NCBI RefSeq assembly: GCF_008312895.1
Contig: NZ_VSSP01000005.1
Location: forward strand, 62,001-126,000
Direction of reading: 5' to 3'
Length of the DNA: 64,000 bases
Origin: Luteimonas suaedae
GTDB taxonomy: Bacteria > Pseudomonadota > Gammaproteobacteria > Xanthomonadales > Xanthomonadaceae
The translations under genes were made by a program, and so were the position numbers. This document shows, piece after piece, positions 45,824-56,520 of this stretch (positions are counted from its first letter, which is position 1; each line of letters starts with the position of its first letter). Under the pieces are notes generated by a model. That model was given only the letters and a program-made list of their open reading frames with translations. It was not told where the DNA came from and made no database searches.

Positions 45824-46779
45824 GACGCCCCTCGCTCGAGGAAATGCGAGTGCCGGGCGAGGAAGGCGGCCGCCGGGTCCAGGCCCTTGGCGCGCAGGAC
45901 GTGGGTACGGGTAGCGGCCTCGGTCAGCACCGCCAGGTTGCGGCCGGGCATCACCGGCAGGGTGATCATCGGCACTTCCAGGTCGAGCACCGGGCGCGAG
46001 CCGAGGTCGCCGGTCAGCCGTTCCATGCCGCCGTTGTCGGTGCGCGGCGCATCGTAGTTCGGCTTGGCCAGGTGCACGATCAGGCGCAGGTACTTGTTGC
46101 GCTTGACCGCGGTATCGCCAAACATCTCGCGGATGTTGAGCACGCCCAGGCCGCGCAGCTCCAGCAGGTCCTGCAACAGCTCCGGGCAGGTGCCGTCGAG
46201 CACGTCGGGCGCGATCTGGGTGAACTCCGGTGCGTCATCGGCGACCAGGCGATGGCCGCGGGTGATCAGCTCCAGTGCCAGCTCACTCTTGCCCGAGCCG
46301 GACTCGCCGGTGATCAGCACGCCGATCGAGTAGATCTCCATGAACACGCCGTGCAGGGTGACCCGCGGCGCCAGCGCGCGCGCCAGGTGGTACTGCAGGT
46401 GGTTGAGCAGCTCGTGCCCGCGCCGCGGCGAGGTCCACAGCGGGATGCCGGATTCCTCGGCCATCTGGCGCAGGTCCTCGGGGCAGTTCTGGTTCTTGCT
46501 GACGACCAGCGCCAGCGGGCGGAACTGCATGATCTTCTCGATCGTCTCCCAGCGCTGGCGCGCGTCGAGCGCATCCAGCCAGGCCAGCTCCTCGGTGCCC
46601 AGGATCTGCACCTTGTTGGGATAGATGATGTTGAGGTAGCCGGCCAGCGACGGTCGCCGCGCCACCGTTTCCACCGCTTCCAGCACCCGGGTCTGGCCCT
46701 GCTGCCCGGCCAGCCAGCGCAGATCCAGCCGCTCCTGCTGGTGATCGAACAGGTCCTGCGCGCTGATGCTGGCGTTCAT
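45820..46779 (-). CDS. hprK: HPr kinase/phosphorylase
   Basis: It phosphorylates and dephosphorylates a serine of HPr. The 319-residue protein has an N-terminal domain (about 1-130) and a P-loop [10 protein letters not shown] at 158-167. The HprK signature [17 protein letters not shown] follows, with [12 protein letters not shown] after it. An HPr kinase linked to rapZ and ptsN is a trait of xanthomonads and some other proteobacteria, where it ties carbon state to regulation rather than to sugar uptake. It starts 28 bases after ptsN. Confidence 0.96.
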   Translation of the reverse strand: MNASISAQDLFDHQQERLDLRWLAGQQGQTRVLEAVETVARRPSLAGYLNIIYPNKVQILGTEELAWLDALDARQRWETIEKIMQFRPLALVVSKNQNCPEDLRQMAEESGIPLWTSPRRGHELLNHLQYHLARALAPRVTLHGVFMEIYSIGVLITGESGSGKSELALELITRGHRLVADDAPEFTQIAPDVLDGTCPELLQDLLELRGLGVLNIREMFGDTAVKRNKYLRLIVHLAKPNYDAPRTDNGGMERLTGDLGSRPVLDLEVPMITLPVMPGRNLAVLTEAATRTHVLRAKGLDPAAAFLARHSHFLERGAS

Positions 46780-46807
46780 GCTCCCGGTCCCCCGTGTCCG
46801 GCCGCGC

Positions 46808-47266
46808 TCATGCCGCGCGCCGCCGTCGCGCGTCGCCGAGCAGGAGCGCACGCACGGCCGTTACGTCCGCGGCGGCGCGCAGCCGCTCGCGGAAGCCGGC
46901 GTCGGCGAAACAGCCGGCGAGATCGGCGAGGATCTGCAGGTGCGGTTCGGCGTGGTCTTCGGGCACGCGCATGGCGAACACCAGGTCGACCGGGTCGCCA
47001 TCACAGGCATCGAACGCGATCGGGTGCGCCAGTCGCACGAAGGCGCCCAGCGGCACCCGCCCGCCACGGGCGTGCGGGACCGCCACGCCATGGCCGATCC
47101 CGGTGCTGCACAGGCGCTCGCGCTCGTGCAGGCAGGCGGCGACCGCGGCCGCATCCGCCGGGCCTGCGCCCAGCAGGCCGGCGACGACATCGAGCAACGC
47201 GTCGCGCGATACCGGCTCGGACAGGATCACGATCCGGTCGGCGGCGAGGAGGTCGGTGCAGGGCAT
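46808..47266 (-). CDS. ptsN: PTS EIIA, nitrogen-regulatory type (PtsN-like)
   Basis: A 152-residue EIIA(Fru/Ntr)-fold protein: [27 protein letters not shown], then [14 protein letters not shown] with the phospho-histidine at His65, then [27 protein letters not shown]. Located between hpf and hprK in the rpoN cluster, as is usual for ptsN, it is likely to regulate potassium or nitrogen responses. The C-terminus is arginine-rich ([10 protein letters not shown]). Confidence 0.94.
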   Translation of the reverse strand: MPCTDLLAADRIVILSEPVSRDALLDVVAGLLGAGPADAAAVAACLHERERLCSTGIGHGVAVPHARGGRVPLGAFVRLAHPIAFDACDGDPVDLVFAMRVPEDHAEPHLQILADLAGCFADAGFRERLRAAADVTAVRALLLGDARRRRAA

Positions 47267-47301
47267 TGCAGTGAAACGTCTCGGGCGATCGCGCCGCTAT
47301 C

Positions 47302-47628
47302 TCAGCCGAAGCTGCCTGCGCGCACGGGGTGCTCGCCGCGATGGTGGTCGACCATGCGGTTCTTGTGCTTGACCAGCAGGCGATCGAGCTTGTCGGCCAG
47401 CAGGTCGATCGCGGCGTACATGTCGATCGCACTGGCGTCGGCATGCAGGGTCCGGCCGGGCAGCGCCACGGTGGCTTCCGCCTTGTGGTGGGGCTTGTCG
47501 AGGCTGAGCTGGGTGCGCACGTCGAAGGGGCGTTCGAAGTGACGCGACAGTCGCTGCAGCTTGGTGTCGACGTAATCGCGCAGGGCGGGCGTGACCTCGA
47601 TCTGGTGGCCGTGGGTTTCGATGCGCAT
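47302..47628 (-). CDS. hpf: Ribosome hibernation-promoting factor (short HPF/YfiA family)
   Basis: A 108-residue protein that binds the 30S decoding region in slow-growing cells. It has the family pattern RIETHGHQIEVTPALRDYVDTKLQRLSRHF, the KAEATVALPGRTLHADA strand and MYAAIDLLADKLDRLLVKHKNR. It is the short form, without the C-terminal dimerisation domain of long HPF. It lies between rpoN and ptsN, its usual place. Confidence 0.95.
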   Translation of the reverse strand: MRIETHGHQIEVTPALRDYVDTKLQRLSRHFERPFDVRTQLSLDKPHHKAEATVALPGRTLHADASAIDMYAAIDLLADKLDRLLVKHKNRMVDHHRGEHPVRAGSFG

Positions 47629-47764
47629 CGGCGAGCCTCCTGGGGCGTCGTGGGATCAAGACTGCATCGCGCGGGTGCCGGCCGCTGCGTCAGGGGACAG
47701 GTTACCCCAAGCCGGACGGCAGGCGCGATGTCCGCAGGGTTCGACCGCGGCGGCGGCCGGCAGT

Positions 47765-49177
47765 TCAGCCCAGACGCACGCGATCGTGCGAGGAGGGAAT
47801 GTTCAGCGCTTCCCGGTACTTGGTCACGGTGCGCCGGGCCACGGCGATGCCGGCCGCCTTCAGGGCCTCGGCCAGGCGCGCGTCGGACAGCGGCTTGTGC
47901 GGGTTCTCGGCGTCCACCAGGCTGCGGATCATCTGCTGGATCGCGGTGCTCGAGGCCTGGCCGCCGCCGTCGGTGCCCACGCCGGAGGCGAAGAACTGGC
48001 GCAGCGGCAGGGTGCCGCGCGGGGTATGGACGTATTTGCGGGCAATCGCGCGTGAAACCGTCGATTCGTGCATGCCGATCTCGGCCGCCACCTCGCGCAG
48101 GGTCAGCGGGCGCAGCGCCTGCGGCCCGAATTCCAGGAATCCCGACTGTTGCCGCGCCAGGCAGCGCGCCACCTTGAGCAGGGTCTCGCCGCGGGCCTGC
48201 ACGTTCTTGAGCAGCCAGCGGGCTTCCTGCAGGCGGCCGCGCAGGTAGCCGGCATCGGCCTCGCTGGCGTGCTGGATCATGCGTTCGTAGCCGCGATGGA
48301 TGGTCAGCCGCGAATGCGGGCCGCCCACCAGGGTGACCTTCCAGACGCCCTGGTGGCGCTCGATCGCGCAGTCCGGCGCGACATAGGTGTCGCTGGCCAC
48401 GCCGCCGATCTGGGCCCCGGGGTGCGGGTCGAGCGAGCGCAGCAGCTGCAGGGCGGTGCTGGCTTCGCAGGCGTCGCAGGACAGGGCCTCGGCCAGGCCG
48501 TCGACGCCGATCCGCGGCAGGTCCTCGATCAGTTCGGAGACGATGCGCCCGGCGAGGGCGCGGCCCGGCGTGTCGGCGGGCAGGAGATCGAGTTGCAACA
48601 GCAGGCATTCTCGCAGGTCGCGGGCGCCGACGCCGGCCGGGTCCATGCGCTGGATCTGGCGCAATACGGCAAGAATCTCGTCAGCGCTGCACTGCAGCTC
48701 GGGCTGCAGGGTCAGTGCGATGTCCTCGAACGACGCCCGCAGGTAGCCGTCGTCGTCGATGGCGTCGATCAGGGCCTCGCCGATGCCGCGGTCGCGTCGC
48801 GACAGATGGCTCAGGTGCAACTGCCACGACAGGTGCTCGCGCAGGCTCTCGGTGTGCACCAGGCGCTCGGTGGGGTCGCTGTCGTCGTCGCTTGCAGGCC
48901 CCGATCCGCTGCCGCCGTACCATGACTCCTCGACGTCCCAGCGCGTGAATTCTTCGGCGTCATTCGCGGTCGCGTCGCTTCCGGGGCCCGCGGCATCGGC
49001 GGCGGGTGTCTGGATCGGTGCGTCCTCGCGCCAGTCGAGCAACGGATTGCTCTCCACGGCGCTGACGATCTCGGCCTCCAGTTCCAGCGCCGAGAGCTGC
49101 AACAGATGCAGCGCCTGCCGCAGTTGCGGAGTCAGGACCAGGTGCTGTCCCAGCGATGTCTGCAGGCGTGGCTTCAT
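47765..49177 (-). CDS. rpoN: RNA polymerase sigma-54 factor
   Basis: A 470-residue sigma-54. Region I begins LQTSLGQHLVLTPQLRQALHLLQLSALELEAEI. It is followed by an acidic region II, core-binding domain, helix-turn-helix (LREVAAEIGMHESTVSRAI) and the RpoN box ARRTVTKYREALNI near the C-terminus. It directs transcription of genes with -24/-12 promoters together with enhancer-binding proteins, in xanthomonads commonly flagella and pili. It lies 93 bases downstream of lptB. Confidence 0.97.
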   Translation of the reverse strand: MKPRLQTSLGQHLVLTPQLRQALHLLQLSALELEAEIVSAVESNPLLDWREDAPIQTPAADAAGPGSDATANDAEEFTRWDVEESWYGGSGSGPASDDDSDPTERLVHTESLREHLSWQLHLSHLSRRDRGIGEALIDAIDDDGYLRASFEDIALTLQPELQCSADEILAVLRQIQRMDPAGVGARDLRECLLLQLDLLPADTPGRALAGRIVSELIEDLPRIGVDGLAEALSCDACEASTALQLLRSLDPHPGAQIGGVASDTYVAPDCAIERHQGVWKVTLVGGPHSRLTIHRGYERMIQHASEADAGYLRGRLQEARWLLKNVQARGETLLKVARCLARQQSGFLEFGPQALRPLTLREVAAEIGMHESTVSRAIARKYVHTPRGTLPLRQFFASGVGTDGGGQASSTAIQQMIRSLVDAENPHKPLSDARLAEALKAAGIAVARRTVTKYREALNIPSSHDRVRLG

Positions 49178-49270
49178 CTTCCCAACGAGAGAACGGTCGG
49201 CGGGGCCGGGCGCGGACAGGTCCGCGGCGGTCCGGTTCGACGCATCCGTGACGAGCGACGCGCAGCGGGG

Positions 49271-49989
<719 letters not shown>

Positions 49990-49990
<1 letters not shown>

Positions 49991-50508
49991 CAGCCGTCGT
50001 CCTGCGGGGTCTGGTTGCGGGGCTGGATGCGCATCTGCACGCGGCCGGCGTCGTTGCCGCCACTCTCCACGCGCCCGCTCTGCATGTTGTAGACGATGCG
50101 CTGGCTCTTCATCGAACCGCGCGGCTGGTCGACGAAGGCGTCGCCGGTCAGGGTCACGATTTCGGTCGCCATGTCGTAGTCGATCTTCCTGGCACGTGCG
50201 GTCATGGGCGAGCCGTCGTCCATCTGCTGCTTCAGCACCGCCGGCGTTCCGGTCAGGACCGCGCGGGAGATGTCGCCATTGCGCGAGTGGATGTCGGCGC
50301 GGTCGGCGCGGATGTCGAGCGTGCCCTGGGTGATGACCACGCCCTGTGACAGCACCGTCGGTGCGCTGTCGTCCAGCATGCCCACTTGGTGGCCGGCATC
50401 GATGTCCATCGGCTTGTTGCGATCGGATTTGCGCGCGTCCGCCGCCGATGGCGCCAGCGCGAAGGCGAGGGCAAGGACCAGCAGGGCACTAGCGGCGCGT
50501 GGGGACAT
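49990..50508 (-). CDS. lptA: LPS transport periplasmic protein LptA
   Basis: A 172-residue exported protein with a signal peptide (about 1-25, ending APSAADA) and an OstA domain. The domain shows [45 protein letters not shown] and [13 protein letters not shown]. It bridges the inner and outer membrane in the Lpt machine. It overlaps lptC by 20 bases and lptB by one base. Confidence 0.95.
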
Positions 50509-51049
50509 AGCGTTGTTTCACCTGGGATTTGAACGTGTACCGCTTGCTGGCGAGGTCGACTTCCAGGCCGCGGCCCTGGATTGTAGAGCCGGGCTGCTCC
50601 ACGGTCACCAGAACGTCGCTGCGGGCGATATCGGTCTCGGGGTATAGGTTCAGTTGCTCGGTGTTCATCGTCACCGGGCGGGGATTGCCTTCGGGGCTGG
50701 TCACCCGGACATCGTCGCGCAACCGGACCTCGTCGTGGTCTGCAGTGACCACGCCGGTCCTGGAGCGTGCTTGCCAGTAGCCGCCGCCGCGCTCGGGCAA
50801 CAGGAACAGCGGCTCGTCGAGTGTGATGGTGCGGTCCTGCGGATGTTGTTCGAGCAGTGGTGCGCGCAGGGTGAACGATTCGATGCCTTCCTTGTTGAGC
50901 GCGGTCAACTCGAAATCGTGCAGCACGTAGTCGGAACGTCCCTGGTCGGGCGCCATCGCGGTGTCGTCGGCGCGCTGCCGCCAGACCGACCAGCCGGAGA
51001 CGACGGCGGCGACCAGCAGCACCACGGTGAGGGCGAGGCGCCAGTTCAT
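50489..51049 (-). CDS. lptC: LPS export membrane protein LptC
   Basis: A 186-residue bitopic protein with one N-terminal membrane helix (WRLALTVVLLVAAVVSGWSVW) and a periplasmic jellyroll of the LptC family (YVLHDFELTALNKEGIESFTL, APLLEQHPQDRTITLDEP). It passes LPS from LptBFG to LptA. The ATG at 51049 overlaps the kdsC stop by four bases and starts just before the membrane helix. Confidence 0.94.
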   Translation of the reverse strand: MNWRLALTVVLLVAAVVSGWSVWRQRADDTAMAPDQGRSDYVLHDFELTALNKEGIESFTLRAPLLEQHPQDRTITLDEPLFLLPERGGGYWQARSRTGVVTADHDEVRLRDDVRVTSPEGNPRPVTMNTEQLNLYPETDIARSDVLVTVEQPGSTIQGRGLEVDLASKRYTFKSQVKQRYVPTRR

Positions 51050-51591
51050 GCCGGCGCCGCCGCGGCGATCAGCGCTTCGACCCGGTCCTGCGCGGTCAGC
51101 AGCAGGTCGCAGAGCTCGCGCGCCGCGCCCTCGCCACCGCGCGCGCGGGTCTGCCAGTGCGCATGCGCGGCGGTCCAGGGGTGCGCGTTGGCCGGTGCGG
51201 CGGCCAGGCCGGCGACGCGCATCGGCGCGAGATCCGGCAGATCGTCGCCCATGAAGGCGACCTCGTCGCGGTCGATGCCCAGGCGGGTGCGGATCTCCTC
51301 CACCTTCGCCCGCTTGTCGCCGACCGCGCAATGCGCCTGCACCCCGAGTTCGGCGGCGCGGCGCTCGACCGCGGCGCTGGCGCGGGCGGTGACCAGCGCG
51401 ACCGCGATGCCGGCCTTGCGCAGCAGCGCCAGGCCCTGCCCGTCATGGACGTGGAAGGCCTTCATCTCGCCGCCTTCGGCATCGAACAGCAGACGGCCAT
51501 CGGTCAGGGTGCCGTCGACGTCGAAGCACGCCAGGCGGATCCTGGCGGCGCGCGCGAGCAGGGCTTCGGGGTAGTCGGGGAGATCGGGCAT
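51046..51591 (-). CDS. kdsC: 3-deoxy-D-manno-octulosonate 8-phosphate phosphatase
   Basis: A 181-residue HAD phosphatase that releases Kdo for LPS core synthesis. It has the nucleophile motif FDVDGTLTDG with Asp24 and Asp26, LVTARASAAVERRA and FMGDDLPDLAPMRVAGLAAAPANAHP, and is C0-type (no cap), typical of KdsC. It stands between kdsD and lptC as in E. coli. Confidence 0.96.
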   Translation of the reverse strand: MPDLPDYPEALLARAARIRLACFDVDGTLTDGRLLFDAEGGEMKAFHVHDGQGLALLRKAGIAVALVTARASAAVERRAAELGVQAHCAVGDKRAKVEEIRTRLGIDRDEVAFMGDDLPDLAPMRVAGLAAAPANAHPWTAAHAHWQTRARGGEGAARELCDLLLTAQDRVEALIAAAAPA

Positions 51592-51633
51592 CGGCAGGGT
51601 CGGCGGGTGGCGGGGTGCGAAGGGGAACCCGGA

Positions 51634-52632
51634 TCAGACGACGCGGGCGCGCAACAGGTCATGAATGTTGAGTGCACCGACCACGCGGCGTGCGCCGTCG
51701 ACGACCAGCAGGGCGTTGATCTTGTGCGTCTCCATCAGCCGCGCGGCCTCGACCGCCAGTGCATCGCTGTCGATCGTGATCGGGGTGCGGGTCATCACGT
51801 CGACGATCCGGGTCGCGCGTACGTCGACGCCCTCGTCGGCCAGCGTCCGGCGCAGGTCGCCGTCGGTGAACAGTCCGAGCAGGCGATCGTCGGCGTCGAC
51901 CACCGCGGTCATGCCCAGGCGCTTGCGGCTCATCTCCAGCAGCACGTCGCCGAGGCTGGCGGCCTCGTCCACGCACGGGATGTCGTCGCCGGTGTGCATG
52001 ACGTCGGCGATGTGCAGCAACAGGCGCCGACCGAGCGCGCCGGCCGGGTGCGAACGAGCGAAATCGTCGGCGGTGAAGCCGCGCGCCTCCAGCAGCGCGA
52101 CCGCCAGCGCGTCGCCCATGGCCAGGGTGGCCGTGGTGCTGGCGGTGGGCGCCAGGTCGAGCGGGCAGGCTTCCTCCGGCACGCTGACGTCCAGATGCAC
52201 GTCGGCTTCGAGCGCCATGGTCGATTGCGGGCGTCCGGTCATGGTGATCAACGGGTTGCCCTGGCGCCGGAACACCGGCAGCAGCATCAGGATCTCGTCG
52301 GACTCGCCCGAATAGGACAGCGCCAGCACCACGTCGGCATCGGTGACCATGCCCAGGTCGCCGTGACCGGCCTCGCCCGGATGCACGTAGAACGCAGGCG
52401 TGCCGGTGGAGGCCAGGGTCGCGGCGATCTTGCGGGCGATATGCCCGGACTTGCCCATGCCGGTGCAGACCACGCGACCGCTGCAGTCGAGCACCAGCCG
52501 GCAGGCGGCGCTGAAGGCGCCGTCGATGCGCGCGGCGACGGCTTCCAGGCCACGGGTCTCGATTTCGATCACGCGGCGGCCGCTGGCGGCGAACTCCGGG
52601 GCGCGGGCGGTCTGTGTTCCGTTTGCGGCCAT
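51634..52632 (-). CDS. kdsD: D-arabinose 5-phosphate isomerase
   Basis: A 332-residue protein that converts ribulose 5-phosphate to arabinose 5-phosphate, the first step to Kdo. It has an N-terminal SIS domain with GRVVCTGMGKSGHIARKIAATLASTGTPAFYVHPGEAGHGDLGMV, ALSYSGESDEI and AVALLEARGF. Two CBS domains follow (MHTGDDIPCVDEAASLGDV, MTRTPITIDSDALAVEAARLM). It is the first gene of the minus-strand LPS and rpoN run and is divergent from the BolA-like gene. Confidence 0.96.
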   Translation of the reverse strand: MAANGTQTARAPEFAASGRRVIEIETRGLEAVAARIDGAFSAACRLVLDCSGRVVCTGMGKSGHIARKIAATLASTGTPAFYVHPGEAGHGDLGMVTDADVVLALSYSGESDEILMLLPVFRRQGNPLITMTGRPQSTMALEADVHLDVSVPEEACPLDLAPTASTTATLAMGDALAVALLEARGFTADDFARSHPAGALGRRLLLHIADVMHTGDDIPCVDEAASLGDVLLEMSRKRLGMTAVVDADDRLLGLFTDGDLRRTLADEGVDVRATRIVDVMTRTPITIDSDALAVEAARLMETHKINALLVVDGARRVVGALNIHDLLRARVV

Positions 52633-52757
52633 TTCTAAGCGCAGGCCTTTCCGTTAGGCTAATCGGTTCATTTTATGCCTTTCCCGCTCCGAGGGTTTGC
52701 AACCGGCCATTGGCACGGATTCGGGGCTCAGGCGCGCTTAAGCAGGAGTTTTTCCGG

Positions 52758-52988
52758 TTGGACGCACAGACGATCCGCAATCTGATCGAACAGGGCCTGC
52801 CCGGGGCACGGGTACAGGTGCAGGGCGAGGACGGCGTGCACTTCGAGGCGCTGGTGGTCTCCGACGCCTTTGCCGGCAAGCTGCCGCTGGCGCGGCACCG
52901 CATGGTCTACGCCACCCTGGGCGAGCTGATGGGCGGCGAGATCCATGCCCTGGCGCTGCGCACGCTGACGCCGGAGGAGCACGGCTGA
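52758..52988 (+). CDS. BolA/IbaG family protein
   Basis: A 76-residue BolA-fold protein: LDAQTIRNLIEQGLPGARVQVQGEDGVHFEALVVSDAF, then the conserved HRMVYATLGELMGGEIHALALRT. IbaG-type proteins work with monothiol glutaredoxins in Fe-S handling, and in many genomes the gene precedes murA as here. The start is a TTG at 52758, with AGGAG (52743-52747) upstream; no in-frame ATG gives a full domain. The gap to kdsD holds the promoters of both. Confidence 0.9.
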   Translation: MDAQTIRNLIEQGLPGARVQVQGEDGVHFEALVVSDAFAGKLPLARHRMVYATLGELMGGEIHALALRTLTPEEHG

Positions 52989-54314
<1,326 letters not shown>

Positions 54315-54334
54315 CGGTGGGCCAAGGCCCACCG
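54315..54334. terminator. Palindrome CGGTGGGCC AA GGCCCACCG between convergent genes
   Basis: A perfect 9-base stem with a 2-base loop fills the 28-base gap between the murA stop and the DUF3108 gene stop. It could end transcription from both sides, although there is no T-run. The sequence is one unit of the repeat seen at 35354-35403. Confidence 0.6.
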
Positions 54335-54342
54335 TTATCGCC

Positions 54343-55065
54343 CTACCGGATTGACCGCAACTGCAGATCGATATGGTCGCGGCCGTTGCGCTGTTGCAGG
54401 ATCCGCGCCGGCACCGGCATGCCCTCGACGATCCAGGCGGTGATCTTGCGGCTGCCATCCTCGCGGATCACGCGGGTGGCTTCCTGCGACCGGCCGGCGA
54501 CGTCGATCGTTTCCTTGCCGTCGATCCTGAACTTCTGCGGCCGGGCGCGCCCGTCCTCGACCAGGCGATAGTTCAGCGGCTTGCCGGCGGCCACGTCGCG
54601 CACGAGCGCCAGGTTCATCAGCATGCCGTCCATGTCGCCGGGGCGCAGCTTCACCGGGCCGGCCTTCTCCGGGTCGACGTCGCCGCTCCAGCGCGCCTCG
54701 CCCTTGTCCCAGTCGTAGCTGGCCTCGATGTTGCGTTTCTTCACCAGCATCGCCGCCAGGCCGGTCTCGCCGCCCTGGGAGTCGGTGCTGCTCAGCGGTC
54801 GCCATTGGCCGCCGTTTTCCTCGAACGTGGTGCTCTGCGACAGGCGCGCGCCCATGCCGGTCACCTCGAGGCTGTATTTCCAGCGACCTTCGCCGGCGGC
54901 CGCCAGGGTCATCCTGCCGTCGCCCTGCATGCCCATGTAGTTGGCGCGGTAGTCGGCGGAGAACGGCTCCAGCGCCCAGCTGGCGGTGCTGGCGAGGCAG
55001 AGCGCCGCCGCCATCAGCAGCCGGTGCGTCGTCGAAAAGGTCGGGGTGCGGGATTGGATGCTCAT
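54343..55065 (-). CDS. DUF3108 exported protein
   Basis: A 240-residue exported protein with a signal peptide of about 32 residues ([16 protein letters not shown]) and a DUF3108 domain: [77 protein letters not shown]3108 proteins are beta-rich periplasmic proteins of unknown function. It is the second of two tandem paralogues; the stop of the upstream copy is two bases before its start. Confidence 0.9.
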   Translation of the reverse strand: MSIQSRTPTFSTTHRLLMAAALCLASTASWALEPFSADYRANYMGMQGDGRMTLAAAGEGRWKYSLEVTGMGARLSQSTTFEENGGQWRPLSSTDSQGGETGLAAMLVKKRNIEASYDWDKGEARWSGDVDPEKAGPVKLRPGDMDGMLMNLALVRDVAAGKPLNYRLVEDGRARPQKFRIDGKETIDVAGRSQEATRVIREDGSRKITAWIVEGMPVPARILQQRNGRDHIDLQLRSIR

Positions 55066-55067
55066 GC

Positions 55068-55817
55068 TCACTCTGCTCCTTGATATTCGATCAGACGCAA
55101 ATCGACGCCGTCTCCGTCCTCGTCGCGCTGCAGGATGCGTACCGGCGTCGGTACGCCGCGGGCGACCCAGACGATGGTCTCGTCGTCGTCGTCCTCGACC
55201 CGTGAAACGCGCAAGGCGTTGTAGCTCAGTTCGCCGACCTCGATGATTTCCGGTTCCTCGGCGACCTGGTAGACGTGATCGCGGGCGCGGCCGTTGTCGA
55301 CGAAGCGGTATTGCAAGGTCTTGCCGGGTTCGGCGTCGCGGATGATGGCCAGGTTGATCAGCAGCGCGCTCATGTCGCCCTCGCGCAGCGCCACCGGATC
55401 GCGGCGGCGCTTGCTGACGTCGCCAGTCCACTGCGCAACGTCCGCTTCCCAGTCGTAGGTGCCGGTGATCTTGCGACCGAAGAACAGCGCCTTGCGCACC
55501 GTGCTCTGGCTGAGCGGGCGATAGCGGTCGCCGGCGGCTTCGACGTTGAACACCGTGCTCTGCCCGACGTTGAGGCGGGCGATGCCGACCAGGCCGCGGC
55601 GGCCGCGGATGTCGAGGTCCAGCTGCCACTGCGGACCATCGCGGCGGGCCAGGCGCATGGTCGCGTCACCGGCGGGCTTGCCCTGGTACCAGGCGTCGTA
55701 GGTGGCGACGAACGGCTCCAGCGTCTCGGCCTGCGCGGGGGGCAGGGGAGGCAGGGCAGGCAGGGGAGGCAATGCCGGGGACAGCAGCAGTGCGGCGATG
55801 AGGGAAACGGCATTCAT
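55068..55817 (-). CDS. DUF3108 exported protein (tandem paralogue)
   Basis: A 249-residue exported protein. Its signal region ends in an unusual proline- and leucine-rich stretch (PALPPLPALPPLPP). The DUF3108 domain shows PFVATYDAWYQGKPAGDATMRL, TYDWEADVAQWTGDV, GDMSALLINLAIIRDAEPGKTLQYRFVDNGRARD and an acidic EDDDDETIVW insertion. The DNA of the signal region has a short tandem repeat (GGCAGGGGAGGCAGGGCAGG). It lies between purN and its paralogue and is close enough to purN for one transcript. Confidence 0.88.
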   Translation of the reverse strand: MNAVSLIAALLLSPALPPLPALPPLPPAQAETLEPFVATYDAWYQGKPAGDATMRLARRDGPQWQLDLDIRGRRGLVGIARLNVGQSTVFNVEAAGDRYRPLSQSTVRKALFFGRKITGTYDWEADVAQWTGDVSKRRRDPVALREGDMSALLINLAIIRDAEPGKTLQYRFVDNGRARDHVYQVAEEPEIIEVGELSYNALRVSRVEDDDDETIVWVARGVPTPVRILQRDEDGDGVDLRLIEYQGAE

Positions 55818-55827
55818 ATGGACGCCA

Positions 55828-56511
55828 TCATGCAAAGCGGTTGTTGGCTGTCAGCTGAAGCGGTGTGTCGAGCACGCGGCCGTCGAGATGAACATGATGT
55901 TCATGCAGGACGATCCGGCCCTCGACCAGCCAGCGCACGGTCTCGAGCAACAGTGAGTGCTCGCGCGCCAGCACCCGTGCCGCCAGCGCCGTCTCGTCGT
56001 CGCCGACCGGTACCGGTACGCACGCCTGCGCGATCACCGGCCCGCCGTCCAGGTCCGCGGTGACGAAGTGCACACTGGCGCCGTGTTCGCACACGCCCGC
56101 CTCCAGCGCGCGCCGATGGGTGTGCAGGCCCTTGAACGCGGGAAGTAGCGATGGATGGATGTTGATCATGCGGCCGGGGCGGGCGTCGACCATGGCCGCG
56201 TCCAGCAGTCGCATGTAACCGGCACATACGATCAAGTCGGGGTGGGCGGCATCGATGCGCGCGAACAGCTCGGCGTCGAAGGCGTTGCGCGAGGCGAACG
56301 CCTTCGGATCGAGTGCGACAGCGTCGATGCCTGCGGCGCGCGCGCGCTGCAGCGCGCCGGCCTCGGCGCGATCGGAGAACACCCCGACCAGTTCGGCCTC
56401 GAGCGTTCCGGCGGAGATTGCATCGATCAGCGCCTGCAGGTTGCTGCCGCGGCCCGAAGCGAGGACGGCGATGCGGCGGCGTCCGGCATCGGAGACGGCG
56501 AGCCCGGACAA
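55828..56511 (-). CDS. purN: Phosphoribosylglycinamide formyltransferase
   Basis: It formylates GAR with 10-formyl-THF in purine synthesis. The 227-residue protein has ASGRGSNLQALIDAI, FSDRAEAGALQRARAAGIDA, CAGYMRLLDAAMVDARPGRMINIHPSLLPAFKGLHTH (catalytic His and folate site) and HFVTADLDGGPVIAQACVPV. It follows purM with a nine-base gap. Confidence 0.96.
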   Translation of the reverse strand: MSGLAVSDAGRRRIAVLASGRGSNLQALIDAISAGTLEAELVGVFSDRAEAGALQRARAAGIDAVALDPKAFASRNAFDAELFARIDAAHPDLIVCAGYMRLLDAAMVDARPGRMINIHPSLLPAFKGLHTHRRALEAGVCEHGASVHFVTADLDGGPVIAQACVPVPVGDDETALAARVLAREHSLLLETVRWLVEGRIVLHEHHVHLDGRVLDTPLQLTANNRFA

Positions 56512-56520
56512 GACGCGTCC

